Source: Salminus brasiliensis (Eukaryota > Chordata > Actinopteri > Characiformes > Bryconidae). Taken from it: a stretch of 64,000 nucleotides of DNA. A program made the translations under genes and the position numbers. Shown here one piece after another: positions 57,301 through 64,000 of this stretch. The stretch spans positions 28,788,625-28,852,624 of the forward strand of contig NC_132894.1 of assembly GCF_030463535.1 (NCBI RefSeq), in the 5' to 3' direction. Each line of letters begins with the position of its first letter. Position 1 is the first letter of the stretch. The notes beneath the pieces were generated by a model. That model was given only the letters and a program-made list of their open reading frames with translations. It had not been told where the DNA came from and made no database searches.

Positions 57301-58900
57301 GTGGTTTAGCATAGCTCGCTGTGTTTATCTCCATAATGTTGCCTTATCTCAGGCCCAGCTTAACGTGGCTGTTGTAGTCAGAGCTGACTCACAGATTTTC
57401 TTGCATTTTAACGTATGTCAGTGTTAAGATACTGTATTGCCATGGTTTATTTCATTAATCTAGGTCAATTGCCTAGAAGACAACTTCTCGTTATGTACGT
57501 CTGATCTCAGTGCAGAGCACACATCAGACAAGAGACTGGAAGCAATACAAGTAGAACTGTTGAGTAGAGGCTGGACAGGTCTTCATATTTCTGTTATCAG
57601 CCTTCCATCATCAGTCATTTATGTCTGCTCTTCTGGTTCTCTGGGTCATATTGCCCTTCTTTACATATTGTAATTTGATTAAATGATGATACACCTCCAC
57701 CTTCCCTGCCTGGGCTGCAGATAAGGGCTCTGAATAGATAGCTGGCAAATGCTCCTAATGTTGAGTCATGCTGCGTCTTTGTGCTGAGATGTATTTACAC
57801 CCCTTTTGTAATCTTTATGGAGTCACTCTGTATGTTGGTGGACAGGTAGTTGGATAATTTACACAATAGTAAGATAAAAGCTTTAAAGTGAAATGACACA
57901 CATTTGCAAATAATAGTAGGGAGGTCAATTACATTATAAGCCCGAAGATTGTGGACTTGTTCATCCAATGCTTCTTCCCTAATTAAGAAGAGTGATAAAA
58001 GGAGTTTATAGATATTTTATATACATTCATACATTCAATACATGATTTTTTGTTCGATAGGGCATTTTATCACACCAGCTTGGTTTGCGTTTTATGTTGT
58101 TTACTTGCTTACATTACTCAATTTCATGGAATGAATTCATCTGCCAGTTACTTTGACCCTGTCGGATAGAAGATCGTTCCACCATCTCTGCCATTGTCAC
58201 ATATAACCAAGCATAAAGTTCTTCATGACCCTTATCATCAGAAGTACAGTGCCAGAAACATCTGGGAATTTCAGAAAACATCATTATTTCAATTGGCAGA
58301 GCCTGTCCTGAGGCATTTGCTGTTTTTAAGGGTTCTTGGAATAGCTTGTACACCAGGGATATTCCGCTGGGACTTTCAGCAACAATTAGTCATAGATAGC
58401 ATGAATAATGTAGCCCCCATTTCTTCAACAAAAGCAGGGATACAGTTCACACAAAGGTTTCTATGAGCTTACTCTGGAAAACCCATGTTTTGTGTTGCTC
58501 TTTCAGCCTTTAAATGTGTTGTGAGGATACAACTGAAGTGACTATAGCAGCTGTCCATTGATTACCATCCTACACGTAGCATGAATATGGGCAGCAAAGT
58601 CGAGTAGAACTGCATGCAGTAGAACAAAATGCCTAGTTCTTTGTCCAGTATGGTATCACAAGAAAAGATCTTAATAAGAGATTAGATCAATGACGGATGA
58701 TTTGTGTTTTATAGGTTTTTATTGCCATTCGTTTATTACAGGAATTTTAGGTCACAATGCCACCATATAATGTCGGCAAAAACAACGTACCTTTCTTCTT
58801 AACCCCTTAACACTCCAAGGTTTATTACACACTAATGCATATTACTCAGTAACTACAGATACTTCTGCACAAGCTGGTGGGGCTGTTCTTTGGTAATAGA
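57301..58900. other. intergenic sequence upstream of bco1
   Basis: No recognisable exon, RNA gene or named repeat. AT-rich, with short open frames on both strands that have no family resemblance I can identify. Confidence 0.4.
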
Positions 58901-58941
58901 AGTTGGTAATAACCCTTTGGCCCACTGACAGGCCATTGGCT

Positions 58942-58997
58942 GGAGAAGACAGATAGAGGTGCTGGTTAACCAACCAGCACCTCTATCTGTCTTCTCC
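58942..58997. repeat. perfect 26-bp inverted repeat, 4-nt loop
   Basis: Arm GGAGAAGACAGATAGAGGTG then CTGGTT (58942-58967), loop AACC, and the exact reverse complement at 58972-58997. No mismatch. Confidence 0.9.
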
Positions 58998-59189
58998 AAA
59001 CTTAACATCAATTTCAAACTGTTACTTTTCAGATTGCTATTTGTACAGAGTGCACATGACCAAGAAAATAAAGCATAGTGCCACAGAAGAGACTTGTCAG
59101 CCCGACATGTCAAGGTCTGTTGCCCACGTATCATCGCAGTGGTGATTTAGGGATTATAGGACAGGGTTGTCCTAGAAACTGCCACGGTT

Positions 59190-59370
59190 GGGCCCTAGTG
59201 CAAGGTCCTTAACCCTCTCTGCTTCCTGGGCACCACAGCAATGTCTGCCTGGCGCTCCAGGCACGTGTGCTCACTGTCACTGTGTGTTTGTGCTTATTAC
59301 TGTGTATGTGTATGCTCACTGCATGGATGTGTTAAAGGCATTTGTGTCTAACACAAATGGTAAATAAGGC
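59190..59370 (+). repeat. SINE-like family B, decayed
   Basis: GCAAGGTCCTTAACCCTCTC, TGCTTCCTGGGC and the later GGATGTGTTAAAGGCATTTG follow the order of the 28060 copy. Confidence 0.5.
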
Positions 59371-59799
59371 TGTCTCAGATTGGGCCTCCGATCAGGAACT
59401 GTCTAACACAGAATCAGACCCAACAACTGACATGTGCACAGATCGTAATCATAACTTTTTATTCTGTAGTATGTCTTATGTCTTATTAAAGGCCTTTGTT
59501 GTTGCAGTATTAAATACATGCCTTACAAATACATTTACAAATACCCTAACAAAACATAATGCTATCCTTACAAAACACTTTCCTTCAATGCAAACAATAA
59601 ATATAAAATTAAAATCCACCTGTATGATAATGCAAATTTCTGATGGCTCCACATAAACTATTATAATAGTATGTAAGCAGCAAGTCATCAGGGATGCAGT
59701 TTTAGGTTAAAGATGAATCTTTGATGTCTCTTTGAATCTTGTGAATGACATCCTATGTTTGATTTGAAGCATACATGTTACCCTGTGTGCAGTTTTACA

Positions 59800-62250
59800 G
59801 TGAGCCTTTCAACAATGCTGCAGCCTCAGCTTTCTGTTCTAGACTGATGTGGTCTTTCACTGTTGTAGCCAATCCACCTCAAGGTTCAACATGTTGAGCA
59901 TTTCATTCAAAGTTGTGAGCAATTACAATTTTAGGTAACCTTCTCTAGTGCCTTATATGGCCTGCTAAAACATGAGTTTGAGGTCATGAGTGGGCAACCA
60001 TATCCAATCTATAGGACTGAGTATGTGTGTGTCCACACAATGGTAAACCTCCTTCTTTGTATTCCTCTTCGGCATCACCCATAGGGAATTTTACCTTGGA
60101 AACCTACATTTTTATGGTAACAAGAGTGATTGATAGCCCAGCATGATTTGGAAAGGGGTCATAACTGAGGAGGACTGGCATATAGAGTTCTGGACATACT
60201 CAGCCTATGGCAGGAATGGGCCCATTCCTGAAGGTGGGCATGACAGTAGGTTTGTAAGAATCCTCCCAGCTCCTGATTCAGCTACTCCACTTGTCTGTTA
60301 GACTGGGGATAAAAGTTCCCAGGTTAGGCTTACAGTAATACCTAGACACTTAATAAACGGTTTCCACAACACTGACAGAAACTGAGAGCCATGATTAGAC
60401 TCAATGTTCTAGGGAATTCTCAAAAAGAAGTGGAATACTCAGATAAAAAGGGCGCCTGAAATGAACTAGGAAGTTTAGGGAAGGGAACAAGTTTAGAGGC
60501 TTTGGCCATGAGGATGGTGGTGGAACCTCTGGGAGGGTCAGGGGTCTTTATAGGACAGTAACTGCCATTATCTTGCCAGCAGTTGCTGTTTTGTGATTTT
60601 TCCTGGTGGGACTTGAGGGTGGTGGAAGCATGTCCAGATGCTTAGGGTTGCCTTTCATGGTTGCATGAACATGAGTGGGTAAGGCAGTAGTGTTAAACTT
60701 GCATATAAACCTCTAATAAAAGTTGGTGAACCCTTGTAAGTGCTTCCTTCACAGTTCATGGCAAATTCCCTCTGCACTGAATAAGATGGTTCTATGATGA
60801 GGCGTCTTTGCTATCATTAATGAATGACAGAGATAGACAGACCAAATAGCATACCTAAATACTCAAAGTGCCCCCTGGTGGTAGAAAATGATGTTTTCCA
60901 TTTGTCCTCTCTAATACAGACCAAGTTGTATGCACTACGGAGATTGTGTCTATTAAAATTCTGAGCCCCTCAGTGTTTTGCTGCAAAGGGCAAAAGAGGA
61001 AGGGATGGTGGTATTTAATAGTTATTTCATTTAGGTCTTTAATCATCATTGTTGTTAAGAAGGACCCAGCTGAAGGTGTCTTTGACATACTCCTCTGTAG
61101 CTTGTGTTTTACCAGCAGAAAGGACATAAAGGTTGGCTTTTGGGGCATGGCACCATAGATTAGCTGAATAGCACAATCAGCAGAATAATGTGCTACGAAT
61201 TGTGTAGCCCTGTCTTTGATAAATACCCTTTTGAGGTTTTTGAGGAGTGGGGGCTTTCCACTAGAACTAGTCGAAGCAGTGTAGAACTTTAACAGATGCC
61301 TCTGCAGACAGAGGACCAAGCTATAATTTCATTGTCATTTCAGGAGATTGGGGAATTGCCCAATTTTAACAATAGGAATCTTTAAATGTTTTTGTAAATG
61401 CTTGTGTGAGTTTTTAGCAGGTACATGCCTTCTTGGTAAATAGGTCCTACAGTCAGTAATAAGGGCTGCATATCATAAGTGACTCTTCTGCTTACATCTG
61501 GTTGGTTGTAAATGGCTCTTGGGTTGATGGGATGTGGACAGTTACTTGGTAAGTTTGCTAGGGCAGCTATCAATGAGACCTTTCCTGCAGTCTATGCTGT
61601 GACATAGAGCAGGTAAGTGAGTGATTCCCATCAGTTTGGGCTCAGGAGCTGAATGTTCTTAGCAGGAACACTGGAAAGCTTAGGATGACTGTGCGCTTGA
61701 ATATTATCTAACCTAATAGCCACATTCATAAGCTTGTCCAAAAAGACTATTATCTCTGCAGGCTAGCTTGGTTTGGATTTCCCCTCATAAGCCTTTATGG
61801 AATAATGGAATCAGGGCTGAGTCATTCAACACACTAGCTACTGCAATGTTACATTTAAAGTTCTGTGGCTAAGTCAAAAGTCTTTTACCCCCTTCATGCC
61901 CTCTACAGGGTGGTCAAATACTGCTTTAAATAGAAATAAATCAATCATTTGTCACAATCTACTTCCCTTCCTTCTACCACACAGCAGTAGCCCATTCTAG
62001 AGCCTCGCAAATGAGAAGCGACATGGTCGGAAATGAAATGGTGAGCAAAACAGAGAAACAGCAGAAACCATTTGCACTTGGTAGCAGTCCCATCTAATGT
62101 CTCAGGTATAGCCTAAGTCAGGAAGTGAACGGCATGCTGCTCATCCAGAAACTGCCCCTGTTTGGCAACTGCTGTAGCCACTTCTCTTGGTTGGCCAGAA
62201 TCTGAAGTTCCTGGGTGATTTCCTCTGCTGTATCCGTAAGTGGCAAAGTT
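59800..62250 (-). mobile_element. decayed Ty3/gypsy LTR retrotransposon
   Basis: Pieces are collinear on the minus strand. Gag/capsid at about 61990-61690 has FDHPVEGMKGVKDF and, after stops, LNDSALIPLFHKGL and QTKLACRD. A possible protease trace at about 61620-61550 has GLIDS. Reverse transcriptase at about 61090-60840 has [27 protein letters not shown] and [18 protein letters not shown]. Integrase at about 60430-60060 has FYPQSNRQVE, LNQELGGFLQTYCHAH and a W-A-H...SRTLYAS stretch. Frameshifts and stops interrupt all domains, and the span is about half of an intact element, so RNase H and most of integrase are deleted. LTRs were not delimited. Confidence 0.85.
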
Positions 62251-62970
62251 TCTGGAACGACTAAAAGACTGAAAGCACCTTCAAGACAGTTTATTAAACA
62301 GAAGACAGTCTAAGTAAAAAAAATGGCAAACAGTGCAATACTCTGCAGAGCTCTTAGTCCAATCAACAGGAAAACAGGTCAAAATACAGACAAATACCAA
62401 ACAGAGAAAATAAAAAAACAGCTTGGATTCTAGTAGATAATCAGAGACTGTGTGAAGACAGACTGAAAGTAAGAGACTTAAGTAGTAAATAGATAAAAAA
62501 TCGGATGAGAAGGGTGAGAAAAGCATAATTCATCATAGAATTTCATTCATTTGACAACTTGTTAACTTAAAAAAACATTTTTTCACCCTAAATCTCACTT
62601 TTTAGAATCATATCATTTATTGTTATTGTTATTATTATTGTTGTTGAGTTGTTAAGTATTTGTTTGTCAAGGCTAGATTTACAACACACAGTTATTCAGA
62701 GGAGCAACCCTTTTATAGCCCATTTATGAACCTTGTGACCTTATTTTTATGACATTGTTTTCAGACATACATGTCAGTTATTGTTTACTGTATTCAATTC
62801 GAAATAAACTCTTGCAAATGTTCAGACCATAAATAAAAGGAGCTATGTTCTGTGAGTCCTATAAAAGCTTTCTTGTCCACTTAAAAATGATCTGTGTTTA
62901 AATTAATGCATGAAGGGCTGTACAATTACATGGCTCTTATCCAATTTTAGATGCCCAGAGAAGGCATAAG

Positions 62971-63331
62971 CAGGGTTATAAATAGTAAACCTTGCTCTTA
63001 GACTTTGCTCAGCATACTGCTTTACACTACAGCCTTAATTCATTGATAGTAAACAGGGAAATGATTGGCCGATTGGCCTCCTTTGAGTGGACTGTGATGA
63101 TAATTTGATTGATTAATTTTAACCTGGACCAAAAACATGATAGTGCCTTATATGATGTCAGTAACCATGATAGTAGAAGCTTCGATTCCAGAACAATGAC
63201 CCTTGAAATGCTGCACTATCAAACAGTGGACATAAATACAGCTCAGAGATCAGTAACACTCAGCATCCCCCTCTCAGTTGCAGGAGATGGGGATCTGAGA
63301 TGGGGATCATTGTGCTCCTCCGTTCATACAG
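62971..63331 (+). other. TATA box, open segment and strong donor (unknown)
   Basis: TATAAATAG at 62977-62985 is followed by an open frame 63109-63331 (74 codons; internal ATG at 63196 giving MTLEMLHYQTVDINTAQ) that ends at a good donor ACAG|GTGAGT. A possible acceptor TCAATTACAG at 63508 opens another in-phase frame. I recognise no protein family. It may be a first exon, a transposon promoter, or chance. Confidence 0.25.
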
Positions 63332-64000
63332 GTGAGTACGGACTGCTGCAGTTGAAGACGATGATCCAGGTAGTTCAGTTTAGATTCAGGTGCAATATTT
63401 GAAGTCAACCGGACAAACTGCTATATTTCTATGTGCATCTCTTTGGCTATATTAAGCTCAGTTCTTCGCAGCAGATCTTCCAACAACATGCAATGACTGT
63501 CAATTACAGTCATTAAAGGCTTGAAAGCTTCAAAAGGACTGAAGGTTCAAATTGGATTTCTTGATGTGGGATTTATTTTGACCAGCCCGATTTATCATTC
63601 AGGACTTATCATTCAAGAAATGCTGGTTCTTGACTTCAGATTGTGTTTACAGACAAACAAAAGCACTACTTTAGCATATTTTTACTTATTTAATACCCAG
63701 GTGCATGGCCTTGTAATGGGACGCTTTGATCCGCTGCACTGCCTAAGATCACCAAGCGTCATGCAAGCATTCGTAAGTAAGGTTCCCTGGAATCGGGAAA
63801 TCTGCTTCCTCTTCACACACATACACTTGCATCATGTAATTTATTCTGTTTTGAGCTAGAAGGGATTCTTATGTGGGGTATTCTCTTATTCTTGCAATTC
63901 TCGCACATTCTGTTGTATACAACAGTACAAGTACTGTACAAGTCAGTAATGTTAATGCATCTTGCGCAATTGTTGTTGTGATTCAATATATTCAACAATA
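63332..64000. other. right edge, unassigned
   Basis: An open plus-strand stretch to about 63859 (contains FLDVGFILTSPIYHSGLII) has no recognisable similarity. Nothing else is supported. Confidence 0.25.

Noticed and set aside
57185..57427. Divergent gene starting in the bco1 promoter
   Set aside because: 80-codon open frame without similarity, reading across CCAAT-box sequence; no donor at a sensible place.
1..64000. CRISPR arrays, prokaryotic operons, integrated phage
   Set aside because: Nothing of the kind; regular repeats are microsatellites, minisatellites and TE copies of a vertebrate genome.

Overview
This is a eukaryotic window, almost certainly teleost fish nuclear DNA. It has split genes with GT-AG introns, long AT/TA, CA and CTAT microsatellites, tRNA-derived SINEs, and decayed Tc1/mariner, piggyBac-like, hAT-like and Ty3/gypsy sequences. 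I see no prokaryotic features, CRISPR arrays or rRNA genes. The dispersed repeats resemble families common in ostariophysan fishes, but the species cannot be fixed from the sequence.

Three protein-coding genes are supported, all on the minus strand, and I resolved their exons to the base by splice phase. (1) vat1l (vesicle amine transport 1-like, a medium-chain reductase/zeta-crystallin-type protein) runs from its ATG at 41962 leftward. Eight exons give 381 in-frame codons down to 4216. The short acidic last exon was not found, and intron 7 alone is about 22.5 kb. (2) bola3 (mitochondrial BolA-like Fe-S assembly factor) lies at 45241-46975: four exons, 113 aa, complete. (3) bco1 (beta-carotene 15,15'-oxygenase family; a bco1-like paralogue is possible) lies at 50452-56998: eleven exons, 535 aa, complete, with all four iron-binding histidines.

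Layout: 1-4215 is vat1l 3' sequence (last intron or flank) with transposon debris. 4216-41962 is vat1l. 41963-45240 is intergenic, with an hAT-like terminus just upstream of the vat1l start. 45241-46975 is bola3. 46976-50451 is intergenic with SINE/MITE copies. 50452-56998 is bco1. 56999-64000 holds the bco1 promoter region, a perfect 26-bp hairpin, a collapsed Ty3/gypsy element (gag, RT and integrase traces on the minus strand, about 60.0-62.0 kb), and a TATA-box plus open exon-like segment near 63 kb of unknown meaning.

The genes do not form one pathway: vat1l is a putative NADPH-dependent oxidoreductase-like protein, bola3 serves mitochondrial 4Fe-4S cluster delivery, and bco1 makes retinal from carotenoids. 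The items most worth a second look are: two inverted piggyBac-like MITE copies flanking the 56-nt, frame-breaking vat1l exon 6; PDPSK in place of PDPCK in the carotenoid oxygenase; an in-frame 48-nt alternative acceptor in bco1 intron 9; bola3 sitting between two genes whose human orthologues are on 16q; and the perfect hairpin at 58942.
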